Assembly: GCF_001507335.1 (NCBI RefSeq)
Contig: NZ_LMAH01000003.1
Span: 496,001 to 560,000 of the forward strand
Direction: 5' to 3'
Origin: Chryseobacterium sp. JAH
GTDB lineage: Bacteria; Bacteroidota; Bacteroidia; Flavobacteriales; Weeksellaceae
DNA: 64,000 nt
Positions 16,875 through 25,679 of this stretch are shown piece after piece. Both the position numbers and the translations under genes were made by a program. How positions within the stretch are numbered: position 1 is the first letter of the stretch; every line of letters begins with the position of its first letter. The notes under the pieces were generated by a model. The model searched no databases, was not told the DNA's origin, and worked only from the letters and a program-made list of their open reading frames with translations.

Positions 16875-17867
16875 CTAATCCAATTTGAATGTGGCAATTA
16901 CAGGAAAATGATCAGAAAGTTTTACCGAGCGGTCTACATGGTACGTTATCGGTGTTATAGAAGGGGATGTGAAAATATAATCTATACGTAAAGGATATTT
17001 ATAATCATGAAAACTGGTGCCGCTTCCTTTTCCAACTTCAAAAAAAACATCATTTAAACCTTTTCCCAAGTGGTAATATTCGTAAGAATTGGGAACAGAA
17101 TTTAAATCTCCTGCTAAAATTACAGGATATGGTGATTCGTCGATGCTTTTTCGGATCATCTCCACTTGCACTTGATGCGTTTTAAAAGTAGGAATAAGTC
17201 GTTTAACAATATTTTTTACTTTTTCTTCGTCATCTTTGCTCTCACCATTCAATTTCACCATGCTTTTAACAAATCCGAAAGATCCTAAGTGTGCATTGAT
17301 AACACGGTAAGTTTTGCTTTTAATCTCCAAGTCAATTACTTCGCACTGGGCTGTAATGTCTTCATTATTAAGGTTTTCAAAAATATTTTTACGGCTCAGA
17401 ATTTTATATTTTGAATAAAAAGCTAAAACAGGAAGAGTATTGTTTCCTCTTAGATTTTTAAATTGCAATTCTTGATATGAGTTCTCCTGAAGGAGGACCA
17501 TATCAGGATTTTGCTGATCGATGTATTCTTGTATCTTATCATAACCTAATTTTCCACCCATCATGTTGTAGGTGATAATCTTAAGATTGGGCGTGTCTTT
17601 TTTATCCGCAGAATAATTAACCCACCTTTTAACTGGATTCAGGAAAAACAATCCCAAAAACATAAAGACAAAAGCTCTTTTTTTCCAGGAAAAAATCCAG
17701 AAAAATGTGAGAAGAACATATCCGATCATTAATAAAGGAAATCCTAAAGACAAAAGATTAAACCAAGGAAAAACTTTTGGCGGAATATACGCATTCAGTA
17801 AAACACCAAGCAACATTCCTAATATGGCCAAGTGAATAAGTAAAATAATGAGGCGGAAAATTTTCAC
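16875..17867 (-). CDS. membrane endonuclease/exonuclease/phosphatase-family protein (copy 1)
   Basis: Paralogue of the gene downstream, 330 residues, with the same plan: three membrane helices (about residues 4-27, 36-57, 64-80) and a catalytic EEP domain (ITYNMMGG, VLLQENS, ILAGDLNSVPNSYEYYHLG, RIDYIFTSPS, LSDHFPVIATF). In this copy the catalytic loop reads GDLNS instead of GDFNS, a conservative change. The active domain is predicted outside or inside depending on helix count; three helices with a basic start would place it in the periplasm. The rhomboid gene lies nine bases upstream on the same strand, so they are probably co-transcribed. Confidence 0.88.
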   Translation of the reverse strand: MKIFRLIILLIHLAILGMLLGVLLNAYIPPKVFPWFNLLSLGFPLLMIGYVLLTFFWIFSWKKRAFVFMFLGLFFLNPVKRWVNYSADKKDTPNLKIITYNMMGGKLGYDKIQEYIDQQNPDMVLLQENSYQELQFKNLRGNNTLPVLAFYSKYKILSRKNIFENLNNEDITAQCEVIDLEIKSKTYRVINAHLGSFGFVKSMVKLNGESKDDEEKVKNIVKRLIPTFKTHQVQVEMIRKSIDESPYPVILAGDLNSVPNSYEYYHLGKGLNDVFFEVGKGSGTSFHDYKYPLRIDYIFTSPSITPITYHVDRSVKLSDHFPVIATFKLD

Positions 17868-17876
17868 AGATGTATT

Positions 17877-18611
17877 TTAATTAAATCGATATAAATGTTT
17901 TCTCCAAATTCTAGCTAAAATAAATCCTACAATTGCACCTCCAACATGAGCGAGATGCGCAATATTTCCGCCCTCTCCGAAAACCCCCAAGTATATCGAA
18001 CCTACGACAATAATTGGCAACACATATTTTACCTTTACGGGAATAGGGATAAACATAATGCCAATTTTGGCATCTGGATACAAGGTTGCGAATGCTGCGA
18101 TAACTCCGAAGATAGCTCCCGATGCTCCAACCATAGGAGTTCTGAGAGCGATATATAATTTTTGCGAAAGTTCCTGACCTTCTACAGTTGTTGCGTTGAT
18201 TTTTAAATCTCCAACATAATTAATATCTGCTTTTCTGAAGATTTCTGAAGGATTGAGACCTAAAGTTTGCATGTCACTTATGATTTTTTGAACTTCCACA
18301 AAATTCCATAAATTAAAAAGAAAAAAAGCACCTAAGCCACTTAAAAAGTAGAGAATTAAATATTTCTTATCTCCTAAAGATTGCTCCAAAATTGGTCCGA
18401 AACTGAATAAAGTAAACATATTAAAAAGAATATGCATAATGCTTCCATGCATAAACATATGAGTAATAATCTGCCACGATTTAAAGTTGGGAGAAAAAGG
18501 ATAATAAGCTGCAAATATATCGTTAAGTTGTGGTAATAGGAATGAAGCTATAAAAACAACAACATTAATTATAATTAAATTTCGTGTAATCGGCGGTATA
18601 TTATTAAACAT
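17877..18611 (-). CDS. rhomboid-family intramembrane serine protease
   Basis: A 244-residue polytopic protein that cuts transmembrane helices within the bilayer. The catalytic serine is S164 in VGASGAIFGV and the partner histidine H222 in AHLAHVGGAIVGF; the first-helix motif HMFMHGSIMHILFNM (residues 51-65) is also typical. Residues 104-157 form an unusual polar insert between helices (ADINYVGDLKINATTVEGQE) that is absent from GlpG, and might recognise substrates. It sits five bases after mutL, so it is probably co-transcribed with it, without an obvious functional link. Confidence 0.93.
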   Translation of the reverse strand: MFNNIPPITRNLIIINVVVFIASFLLPQLNDIFAAYYPFSPNFKSWQIITHMFMHGSIMHILFNMFTLFSFGPILEQSLGDKKYLILYFLSGLGAFFLFNLWNFVEVQKIISDMQTLGLNPSEIFRKADINYVGDLKINATTVEGQELSQKLYIALRTPMVGASGAIFGVIAAFATLYPDAKIGIMFIPIPVKVKYVLPIIVVGSIYLGVFGEGGNIAHLAHVGGAIVGFILARIWRKHLYRFN

Positions 18612-18616
18612 CTGCT

Positions 18617-20398
18617 TTAAAATTTATTTTTTAAATCATTAAACGGAACTTCATAAAAACATCGTTTTCCGGTGGGTAAAAATTCCGGGAAGCCTAATGC
18701 GGTGAAGTCTTTGATTACCTGCTCAGCATCTGCTTTATAAATAAAATCAAACCTCGATTTCGACTGCATTTTGGCCCATTGATTATGATAAAACTGCATA
18801 AATTCTTCTTCAGTTTTGTATTCCAAAATATCAAAAAGATTCTCGAGAAACTTCATCACCTGAGTTTCTTTTAATCCTTCAGGAACAGTGTCGATTCTGA
18901 GCACATTCTCATGTGCAATTTTCATGTCAAACCCGAGTTCCGGCAGAAATTTTTTAATGGATTTGTATTTATTTTTCTCAATTTCGTTCATGTGATACTC
19001 CAGAGAGAACAATAAAGCATGACTTACATTGCCTTTTTTTACCTTTTTGTTGTTTTCAGCAACCAATAGTCGGTGCATTCTGCCCAAATCGAGCATCAGA
19101 GTTCTGTCGCCTTTGTTGAACAGCCAATAACCGTTCGGAAGCCGCATCAAATCTTCATCAAAATCTTCATCTTCAAAAAGATTAATCTTAGAAGGCTCTG
19201 CAGAAATGTTCTGGTGATACATCTCCGTAAGATTATGGATTTCGGTTTTAGAAGTTTCTCTTTCCTCTAAAAAAGGATTGTAATCACGGTCTACAATAAT
19301 CTCGGGCATTTTTAAGCTTCCTCCTGAATGATTGCTTTTGCTTGGAAAACTTTTCTGCATCATCTCGTCAAGCTGTGGATCTCTTTCAAAATCTAAGCTT
19401 GGTGCAATATTGTAAATACCTAGTGACCTTTTAATGGTAGAACGAATCAAAGCAAAAATCAGATGTTCATCTTCAAATTTCACCTCTGTTTTTTGCGGAT
19501 GAATATTGACATCAATTTTCTCAGGATCTAATTCCAGAAATAGAAAAAACGTTGGAATGTATCCCGGTAAAAGGAGTCCCTCAAAAGCTTCCTGAACCGC
19601 CTTGTTGAAATACGGACTTTTGAAAAATCTTCCGTTGACGAAAAGAAACTGCTCGCCACGGGTTTTCTTTGCTCCTTCAGGTTTGGCAACAAATCCGTGG
19701 AGTTTACACCAAAGGATATCTTCTTTAATAGGAATCAGTTGCGGATGTAGTTTTCTTCCGAAAACATCTACAATTCTCTGCATCTGTGTTCCCTTTCTCA
19801 ACCTGAAAACAGGATCGTCATCATGAAACATAGAGAACTCTAAATTTTCATGAGCTAGAGCCACACGCTGAAATTCATCAATAACGTGTCTGAATTCTAT
19901 ATTGTTGTTTTTCAGGAATTTTCTTCTTGCGGGAACGTTGTAGAAAAGATTTTTGACCAAAAAGTTAGAGCCTTCTGCAGTCTGTACGGGCTCCTGAAAC
20001 TGAAAAGTTCCACCTTCAATATAAATATTGGTTCCTAATGGTGATTCTGCTTGTTTTGTTTTCAGCTCCACTTGTGACACCGCAGCAATAGAAGCCAAAG
20101 CTTCGCCACGAAAACCTTTTGTAGAGATTTTAAATATGTCGTCGGTCGCTCTGATCTTTGATGTCGCGTGTCTTTCGAATGCCATTCTTGCATCGGTTTC
20201 AGACATCCCTTTACCGTCGTCAACCACCTGGATAAGATTTTTTCCGGCATCTCTTATGATCAGTTCAATTTTTGTAGCTCCAGCATCAATGGCGTTTTCC
20301 AAAAGTTCTTTCACGATGGATGCAGGCCGCTGCACCACTTCACCTGCTGCAATTTGGTTGGCTACATGATCGGGTAAAAGCTGAATGATATCTGACAT
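18617..20398 (-). CDS. mutL: MutL DNA mismatch repair protein
   Basis: GHKL ATPase that couples MutS to downstream repair steps. Seen: AAGEVVQRPASIVKELLENAIDAGA (residues 18-42), VVDDGKGM (58-65), STKGFRGEALASIA (92-105) and the N-domain ending in IDVNIHPQKTEVKF (295-308). The C-terminal domain lacks the DQHA(X)2E(X)4E endonuclease motif: the equivalent place reads LMLDLGRMHRLL at about 434-445, and no CPHGRP-like motif is found near the C-terminus (LPTGKRCFYEVPFN). So it looks like a MutL without its own nuclease, as in E. coli. Length of 593 is normal. The rhomboid gene follows directly. Confidence 0.96.
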   Translation of the reverse strand: MSDIIQLLPDHVANQIAAGEVVQRPASIVKELLENAIDAGATKIELIIRDAGKNLIQVVDDGKGMSETDARMAFERHATSKIRATDDIFKISTKGFRGEALASIAAVSQVELKTKQAESPLGTNIYIEGGTFQFQEPVQTAEGSNFLVKNLFYNVPARRKFLKNNNIEFRHVIDEFQRVALAHENLEFSMFHDDDPVFRLRKGTQMQRIVDVFGRKLHPQLIPIKEDILWCKLHGFVAKPEGAKKTRGEQFLFVNGRFFKSPYFNKAVQEAFEGLLLPGYIPTFFLFLELDPEKIDVNIHPQKTEVKFEDEHLIFALIRSTIKRSLGIYNIAPSLDFERDPQLDEMMQKSFPSKSNHSGGSLKMPEIIVDRDYNPFLEERETSKTEIHNLTEMYHQNISAEPSKINLFEDEDFDEDLMRLPNGYWLFNKGDRTLMLDLGRMHRLLVAENNKKVKKGNVSHALLFSLEYHMNEIEKNKYKSIKKFLPELGFDMKIAHENVLRIDTVPEGLKETQVMKFLENLFDILEYKTEEEFMQFYHNQWAKMQSKSRFDFIYKADAEQVIKDFTALGFPEFLPTGKRCFYEVPFNDLKNKF

Positions 20399-20529
20399 AA
20401 AAAGGTAAATGAACTTACAAAAATAGTCAAAGGAAATAAGAATTAAAATAAATAAGAGATGAATTAAAAATTAAGTCAACCGCAAAATGCGATTTCGAAA
20501 ACTTAAAAAAATATTTAATCCAAATAAAA

Positions 20530-20558
20530 AGCCCCCATTTGCGATACAAACAGAGGCT
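20530..20558 (-). terminator. terminator after the DUF1275 gene
   Basis: On the minus strand AGCCTCTGTTTG pairs with CAAATGGGGGCT through 12 positions including three wobbles, loop TATCG, followed by TTTTTATTT. It lies between the DUF1275 gene and mutL. Confidence 0.65.
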
Positions 20559-20602
20559 ACAAAAACTAAGTATATAAGATTTGCGCTATCAATGATGATG
20601 TT

Positions 20603-21451
20603 TTAGGTCTCTTCTAAGACAAGCTTAGATTTTTCTTTTTTACTTGTGTTGATAACTACTTCGCCACTACCATGGATTTTATCATACATGAATGCCATAA
20701 AATTTGGCTTATTGTAAATCTTCGCATAACGGTAATTGGTTCTGAAGTGTCTGATGTTAATTTTGTAGAAATCATAACCGATTACGACCAATAAACATAA
20801 ACTTATAATATAAAAAACGCTGAATTCTAACGAGTAATAAACCAGTCCTGAGAAAATGGCTCCTAAAACGTAGGCAAACATAATGCTCGATAACAGTTTT
20901 GCTCTAGCGATCAGTTCAGGGTTTTTTCTATATTTTTTATGGGTAAACATAGACATCAGAATTCCTAAGTCGGTGGTCGTACCCGTAAGGTGGGTTGTTT
21001 TTACCAAAAAGTTTGATATACTTGCCGTCAGACCATTCTGCAAACCTGTTGCGAAAAGCATTAAGGCCACCAAAAATTCAGCTTCTTCCAGAGTTTTTCG
21101 GTAATAAAACTGTCCGTAAAAACCTACTCCCACAAGACATAGAATCTCTAAAATAAGTGGCATTGCGTGCGCAAAGTATTTGCTTTTCTTATTAAAATTG
21201 ATCACAAAGAAATTGGCTGTGAAACTTCCGAAAAAGAAAAGGAAAATCCATGCGCCAACAACCGCAACCTGCGACCAGTTTCCTTTGCTGATCTCAGCGG
21301 CGAATACTGCGTAGTGTCCCGTTACATTTGAAGTAAAGGAAAGAAATATCAATAGAGATGCAATATTTATAGTTCCTGCCGTAAAGGCAGTCAGCGTCCC
21401 CAGTCTTATGTTGTCTCCCAATGTCCTGCTGTTACTATAATTCCTTAACAT
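20603..21451 (-). CDS. DUF1275 (YoaK-like) membrane protein
   Basis: A 282-residue polytopic protein with six or more helices. The start LGTLTAFTAGTINIASLLIFLSFTSNVTGHYAVFA is characteristic of DUF1275/YoaK, and FLVALMLFATGLQNGLTASISNFLVKTTHLTGTTTDLGILM is the second conserved block (written here around residues 128-168). The family is widespread and often called a membrane or permease protein, but the transported substrate is not known to me. The C-terminal 45 residues are cytoplasmic and basic. The Usp-like gene lies 30 bases upstream on the same strand. Confidence 0.88.
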   Translation of the reverse strand: MLRNYSNSRTLGDNIRLGTLTAFTAGTINIASLLIFLSFTSNVTGHYAVFAAEISKGNWSQVAVVGAWIFLFFFGSFTANFFVINFNKKSKYFAHAMPLILEILCLVGVGFYGQFYYRKTLEEAEFLVALMLFATGLQNGLTASISNFLVKTTHLTGTTTDLGILMSMFTHKKYRKNPELIARAKLLSSIMFAYVLGAIFSGLVYYSLEFSVFYIISLCLLVVIGYDFYKINIRHFRTNYRYAKIYNKPNFMAFMYDKIHGSGEVVINTSKKEKSKLVLEET

Positions 21452-21481
21452 TTTTTAAATTTTAAATAGTTATTATTTAAT

Positions 21482-21979
21482 TTAAACTTCAACAAAAACT
21501 TCTGCAAGTCTTCCTCTTTCAGGCATAAATTCCGGAGCCTCAAGCGTTATTTCTTTCACCTGAATATCTTTCGCCTTTTTGATGTAAGGAGCCACGTCAA
21601 ATTTTCCTTTGGTATTCTTATCTTTTAGATTCGCTGAATAATATGCTTCTTCGATATTTTCAGCTTTCAGATAATTGTTGAAAGCTCTCTGGAAACTTCC
21701 GGTGAAAATGTCGCAAACAATTTTGTTTACCAAGTGTGGATATTTGTTTTTGATGATGCTGTATGCATCGCAGAATTCTTTTGATCTGATTTTGTTGAAT
21801 ACCGTTGCTTTGGTGTTGAATAGAAGATCTCTGATAGAGTCTCCCGTGTCATAACCAGAAACAAGTAGAATGTTGTATTGCGTGTTTTCTTCCGTAACAT
21901 TTTTCTCTTTTAAAACTTTCTTTAATATGTTTAAAGATTCAAGAGAATAGTCTGTTGCAATTAAGATGGTCTTGATCAT
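21482..21979 (-). CDS. universal-stress-protein-like protein
   Basis: A 165-residue protein whose start MIKTILIATDYSLESLNILK matches the first strand and helix of UspA domains (I-x-I-A-x-D-x-S). The typical ATP-binding C-terminal motif GxxGxxG is not visible, so this is a short or diverged Usp-like protein. It may sense or respond to stress, but no residue points to a reaction. It is 30 bases upstream of the DUF1275 gene on the same strand and faces the same way as the two-component genes. A -7-like box (CAAAACTA on the plus strand, 22016-22023) lies 37 bases before the start. Confidence 0.6.
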   Translation of the reverse strand: MIKTILIATDYSLESLNILKKVLKEKNVTEENTQYNILLVSGYDTGDSIRDLLFNTKATVFNKIRSKEFCDAYSIIKNKYPHLVNKIVCDIFTGSFQRAFNNYLKAENIEEAYYSANLKDKNTKGKFDVAPYIKKAKDIQVKEITLEAPEFMPERGRLAEVFVEV

Positions 21980-22109
21980 ATCTTTTAGATTTAGTGATTA
22001 CCGATTTTGATAATACAAAACTATATCTGTAAGATTAGAAGACCTTTGGAACGAAATTAAAATGTAATTAAAGAGATTAAAATGAGATTAGAATTTCATC
22101 TTGAAAAAT

Positions 22110-22124
22110 GCTTCTTTTTGAAGC
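22110..22124 (-). terminator. short terminator after the histidine kinase gene
   Basis: On the minus strand GCTTC-AAAAA-GAAGC is followed by ATTTTT. The five-pair stem is short but overlaps only the last base of the stop codon and has a T-run, so it may end the two-component operon. Confidence 0.5.
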
Positions 22125-23533
22125 TAAGATTGTTTTTCTTCCTGCTGAGCTGCATAAATAGTAGGAAAACGCATTTGTACTGTCGTTCCCTGATTCTCGT
22201 GTGAACTCACAATCAATTCACCATTATGCATTCTAACAATATTTCTTGCAAGTGGAAGTCCGATACCGTAACCTTCATAATTTTTGGTGTTGGAGGCTCG
22301 GAAGAAAGGATCATAAATTTTATCCATTTCAGATTCAGGAATACCAATTCCTGTGTCTTTGATGATGATGTACACATCTGTGTCTGTAGCACCCAACGAA
22401 ACTTTAACCTGCTGGAAGTTAGAATATTTACAACCATTGTTGACAATATTGGCAACCGCAAGATGAAGAAGCTGCTCGTTCCCCTGAACTTTTAGTTTCT
22501 TAGGGTTGTCTGGCAACATGCTGATATCGAGGTAGATATTGTTTCTTGAATCAATTTTTCTGATGGTTTCTATCACATCCCAGAGCAACTGATCAATTCT
22601 GACTTTATCAATCTTCTGAATTTTTCCGTCAAAACCGGTTTGAGCAATGATCAATAATGCTTTGATCTTTTTATCTAGTTTTTCAGCTTCATCGAGGATG
22701 ATTTCTAAAGTTTCTTTGTATTCATCAGCGGTTCGGTTAATAGAAAGTGCTACATCCGCCTCCCCCATAATTGAAGTGAGCGGTGTTCTTAATTCATGAG
22801 AAACATTTCCGATGAGGTGATTTTGTGTTTCAAAAGAAGTTTCAATTCTTGTCAGCATCGTGTTGAATGTGTCAACCAATTCGTTTAATTCTCTGTTGTC
22901 AGGTTGAGATTCCAATCTTAAATGAAGGTTTTCAGAGCTGATCTGTTTTACCTTGCCTGTAATTTTAAGGATGGGTCTAAATAAAGTTTTAGACAAATAG
23001 AAAGAGAAAATCATGCTGAAGAAAATTGAGAGAACCATGCATGTAATAATTGTTCTCTTCAAGAATCCGAGATAATAAACAACATAATGGTTCTTTGCAG
23101 ACGCAATGGCTATGTATTCTTTCTGATTAAATTTAAAAGACTGACCGATATAATAAAATTCCTTGTCATTATAATTGGCTTCACCTTTTCGGATAATATT
23201 TTTAAAAAAAGTGTCCGGAATGTGTACTTCTTTGGAAATGCTTTTAAAATTTGAATCTGAAGGAACTGCAAAAACATAATCACGTTCCATTGGGAGCTCT
23301 TCATCGTTCAGGCTATTGAGAATATAGTTTTCAGGTAGGTCAAGCTGCTGTTTGCTTTTCTCAATCTGAACGATCGTTGTGGTACGGATTTTTAATAATT
23401 CATAAAACCGTTGATGTGAAAAATTAACAATTGAAAAATAAACCAAACCTCCGAAAAGCGAAATGACGGTTATAAAAACAACCATCAAAAGCACCATCGT
23501 TTTGGTTTGATTTGTAATCATTTTGTTAGACAT
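22124..23533 (-). CDS. HAMP-domain sensor histidine kinase
   Basis: A 469-residue membrane kinase. Helix 1 at about residues 13-36, a periplasmic sensor of about 120 residues, helix 2 at about 160-182, HAMP (FRPILKITGKVKQISSENLH, around 185-235), then HisKA with the phosphorylated H246 in GNVSHELRTPLTSIMGEAD. The ATPase domain shows NNGCKY (N box), DTGIGIP (G1), and GYGIGLPLARNIV (G2). The family passes phosphate to an OmpR-type regulator; the partner is the gene directly upstream (gap of three bases). The ligand is unknown. The DHp sequence is of the CusS/ArlS type, but that does not fix the signal. Confidence 0.95.
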   Translation of the reverse strand: MSNKMITNQTKTMVLLMVVFITVISLFGGLVYFSIVNFSHQRFYELLKIRTTTIVQIEKSKQQLDLPENYILNSLNDEELPMERDYVFAVPSDSNFKSISKEVHIPDTFFKNIIRKGEANYNDKEFYYIGQSFKFNQKEYIAIASAKNHYVVYYLGFLKRTIITCMVLSIFFSMIFSFYLSKTLFRPILKITGKVKQISSENLHLRLESQPDNRELNELVDTFNTMLTRIETSFETQNHLIGNVSHELRTPLTSIMGEADVALSINRTADEYKETLEIILDEAEKLDKKIKALLIIAQTGFDGKIQKIDKVRIDQLLWDVIETIRKIDSRNNIYLDISMLPDNPKKLKVQGNEQLLHLAVANIVNNGCKYSNFQQVKVSLGATDTDVYIIIKDTGIGIPESEMDKIYDPFFRASNTKNYEGYGIGLPLARNIVRMHNGELIVSSHENQGTTVQMRFPTIYAAQQEEKQS

Positions 23534-23536
23534 CTT

Positions 23537-24244
23537 CTATGGTTTTTTTAAAACATAACCCATTCCGATCACGGTATGAATGAGTTTTTTGTCGTCTTGA
23601 TTATCTATTTTTTTTCTTAAATAATTAACGTAAACATCTACTACATTCGTTCCAAGTTCGTAATTCACTCCCCAAACGGAATCGAGAATTTCTGCTCTTG
23701 AGATTACTTTTTCTGGATTGTTAAGGAAATACATGAGCAGTTTGTATTCTGTGGTTGTAAGCGAAATTTCTTCTCCTGCACGCGTCACTTTTTTCGTATA
23801 ATCATTCACTTTAAGATCTGAAAACTGAAAAAGGTATTCATTGAATGTCTCATCTTCAGTGATTTCTGGGGTTGTGATGGGGACACTTCTTCTCAGTAAT
23901 GACTTAACCCTGGCAACTAATTCTATAAATTTGAAAGGCTTCACCAAATAGTCATCACCACCACTTTCCAAACCTAGAACAATGTTTTCTGAACTTCCCA
24001 AGGCTGTTAAGAAAAGAATAGGAACGTGTTTGTTGGTTTTCCTGATTTCTTTGCATACATCTAATCCGTTCATTTCCGGAAGCATGATATCTAAGATGAC
24101 TAAATCGAAATCATTTTCCTGCACCAGACTTACACCGGTTAAACCATCAAAAGCCACGGAAACTTCATATCCTTTCTCCTGAAGTCCCTTTTTGATAAAA
24201 GAAACGACGCTGGTTTCATCTTCGATCAGAACAATTTTTTTCAT
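23537..24244 (-). CDS. OmpR-family response regulator
   Basis: A 235-residue DNA-binding regulator: receiver domain at residues 1-120 with phosphorylated D52 in LVILDIMLPEMNG, acidic pair at E8/D9, conserved lysine in YLVKPFKF, and a winged-helix domain at about 130-233 (TTTEYKLLMYFLNNPEKVIS, then VYVNYLRKKID). It is read together with the kinase gene three bases downstream. A -7 box CAAAAATA (minus-strand TATTTTTG) at 24261-24268 lies 16 bases before the start, so the leader would be very short. Regulated genes are not evident; msrA and the Usp-like gene are nearby candidates only. Confidence 0.95.
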   Translation of the reverse strand: MKKIVLIEDETSVVSFIKKGLQEKGYEVSVAFDGLTGVSLVQENDFDLVILDIMLPEMNGLDVCKEIRKTNKHVPILFLTALGSSENIVLGLESGGDDYLVKPFKFIELVARVKSLLRRSVPITTPEITEDETFNEYLFQFSDLKVNDYTKKVTRAGEEISLTTTEYKLLMYFLNNPEKVISRAEILDSVWGVNYELGTNVVDVYVNYLRKKIDNQDDKKLIHTVIGMGYVLKKP

Positions 24245-24260
24245 ATAGTAACGAATTTCA

Positions 24261-24268
24261 CAAAAATA
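24261..24268 (-). promoter_or_regulatory. -7 box for the two-component genes
   Basis: Minus-strand TATTTTTG matches TAnnTTTG and lies 16 bases before the response regulator ATG. No clear -33 box at the usual distance. Confidence 0.4.
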
Positions 24269-24320
24269 GGGAAAAGATTACAAATGATCTGAATCGGTTT
24301 GCAAATAGAATTGTAAGAGA

Positions 24321-24346
24321 AAAGGCGAAAACTTCTTTCCGCCTTT
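24321..24346. terminator. hairpin with T-runs on both strands
   Basis: AAAGGCG and CGCCTTT pair over seven bases around a 12-base loop, with a T-run of eight to the right on the plus strand and TTTTC on the minus strand. It lies upstream of the regulator gene with no known gene ending there, which suggests an unannotated transcript in this gap. Confidence 0.5.
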
Positions 24347-24862
24347 TTTTTCATCAAATTAGTTTTTACCCGGCTCTTTTTAGACCATTAATCAACAACA
24401 AACTAATCAATTTGTTGTATTTTAAATTCGCTAAACATTGGGTAAATATATTCACTATTTTTGAAATTATTTCACTTTGTAGTAGATTTTTTTAAAATAA
24501 TTATTAAATATTAACAGAAAGCAATAAAACAGCCGTTCCTGTTAACTCTTTATGAATTTTTTGATAGGGTAAGTCTTTTTTCGACTTTACTTAAACTTTC
24601 AGAACTTATATCTTTAGACTTAATGCATAAGGGAGATAGCATTTTTCTCTGTCTATTTCTTGTTTTCAATATTAAAATCTGTCGAAGACTTTTATGAAGT
24701 TCACCGGATTTTGGAGACTAGTTTAATGAGTTTTATTGTTTTTTATTCCGATTCTTTTAATGATTGTTGCCAATTTTCTTCGTTCGGTTTTGTGTACGCA
24801 CTATCAATTATTGAATATTTTGTATGCTATAGGTTTAGCATCAGAGAATAGTTGAGAACAAA

Positions 24863-24889
24863 TAAGCCCTTGAATTTTTCAAGGGCTTA
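24863..24889 (-). terminator. terminator after msrA
   Basis: TAAGCCCTTGAA and TTCAAGGGCTTA pair perfectly over 12 bases with a TTT loop; on the minus strand the sequence continues TTTGTTC. It lies seven bases past the msrA stop. Confidence 0.8.
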
Positions 24890-24896
24890 ACTGATG

Positions 24897-25454
24897 TTAT
24901 TCTGAATCTCTCAACATTCCGAGTTCTCCAAAATGTTTTTTAAATTTTTGAATTTTAGGACCTACCACAGCACTGCAGTAAGGTTGGTTAGGATTGACGT
25001 GATAATATCCCTGATGGTATTGTTCTGCTGCCCAGAATTTTTCAAATGGTGCCAGTTCTGTTACATATTTACCTGACCATTTGCCCGTTGCTTCAGATTC
25101 TCTGATTGCATTTTCTGCTCTTTGTTTCTCGGCGTCATCTGTATAGAAAATTACTGATCGGTATTGTGTTCCAATGTCATTTCCCTGTCTGTTAAGTTGG
25201 GTAGGATCATGAAGGAAGAAAAATACATCCATCAGTTGATCATAAGAAATAATTGCCGGATTGTAGGTGATTTGTACAACTTCAGCGTGACCGGTTTCTC
25301 CGGTGCAAATTTCTTCATATGTCGGATTGGCTTTATGGCCACCAGAGTATCCTGAAATTGCAGATTCTACACCTTTCAACATATTAAAACAGCTTTCTAC
25401 ACACCAAAAACATCCACCTCCGAACGTGATCTGCTGTAAATTGTTTTTATCCAT
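24897..25454 (-). CDS. msrA: MsrA, peptide methionine sulfoxide reductase
   Basis: Repairs the S-form of oxidised methionine in proteins with thioredoxin as donor. The 185-residue protein carries the active motif GGGCFWCVE with catalytic C15 near the N-terminus, and the family stretches SGYSGGHKANPTYEEIC, TGETGHAEVVQ and GNDIGTQYRSVIFY. The C-terminal recycling cysteine is in NQPYCSAVVGPK. No msrB domain is fused. A -7-like box (minus-strand TATTTTTG at 25519-25526) lies about 65 bases before the start; a terminator follows at 24863, so it is probably a single-gene unit. Confidence 0.96.
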   Translation of the reverse strand: MDKNNLQQITFGGGCFWCVESCFNMLKGVESAISGYSGGHKANPTYEEICTGETGHAEVVQITYNPAIISYDQLMDVFFFLHDPTQLNRQGNDIGTQYRSVIFYTDDAEKQRAENAIRESEATGKWSGKYVTELAPFEKFWAAEQYHQGYYHVNPNQPYCSAVVGPKIQKFKKHFGELGMLRDSE

Positions 25455-25634
25455 TTTTTATTGATTTTTTATTTAAATTGTGTCTTTTATGACCATTAAA
25501 GAGGAATGAAAAACTCATCAAAAATAAGAAAAAATGAATCAAAATTTGGTCAAACAAATCTGTAAACTCAAATTACAACGATAGATTTCACAAATAACTA
25601 TACAGGACAAAACACTTAATATTAAAAAAGAAAA

Positions 25635-25654
25635 AGCATTCTCAAAAGAATGCT
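25635..25654 (-). terminator. terminator after the ROK kinase gene
   Basis: On the minus strand AGCATTCT and AGAATGCT pair perfectly over eight bases around a four-base loop and are followed by TTTTCTTTTTT. Confidence 0.8.
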
Positions 25655-25679
25655 CAATATGTTTTATTTGTCCTACATT

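Larger units (their letters stand above)
24245..24896. other. 652-base gap between the response regulator and msrA
   Basis: Contains the -7 box for the regulator (24261), a T-flanked hairpin at 24321-24346, a possible plus-strand -7 box TATTTTTG at 24456-24463 and the msrA terminator at 24863-24889. A 63-residue frame on the plus strand (24660-24851) looks fortuitous. The remainder is AT-rich without recognisable genes; a small RNA is possible but not shown. Confidence 0.6.

Noticed and set aside
24660-24851. A 63-residue plus-strand frame
   Set aside because: Unusual composition (many F, S, Y), no promoter or homologue that I know, and it lies in AT-rich DNA where such frames arise by chance.
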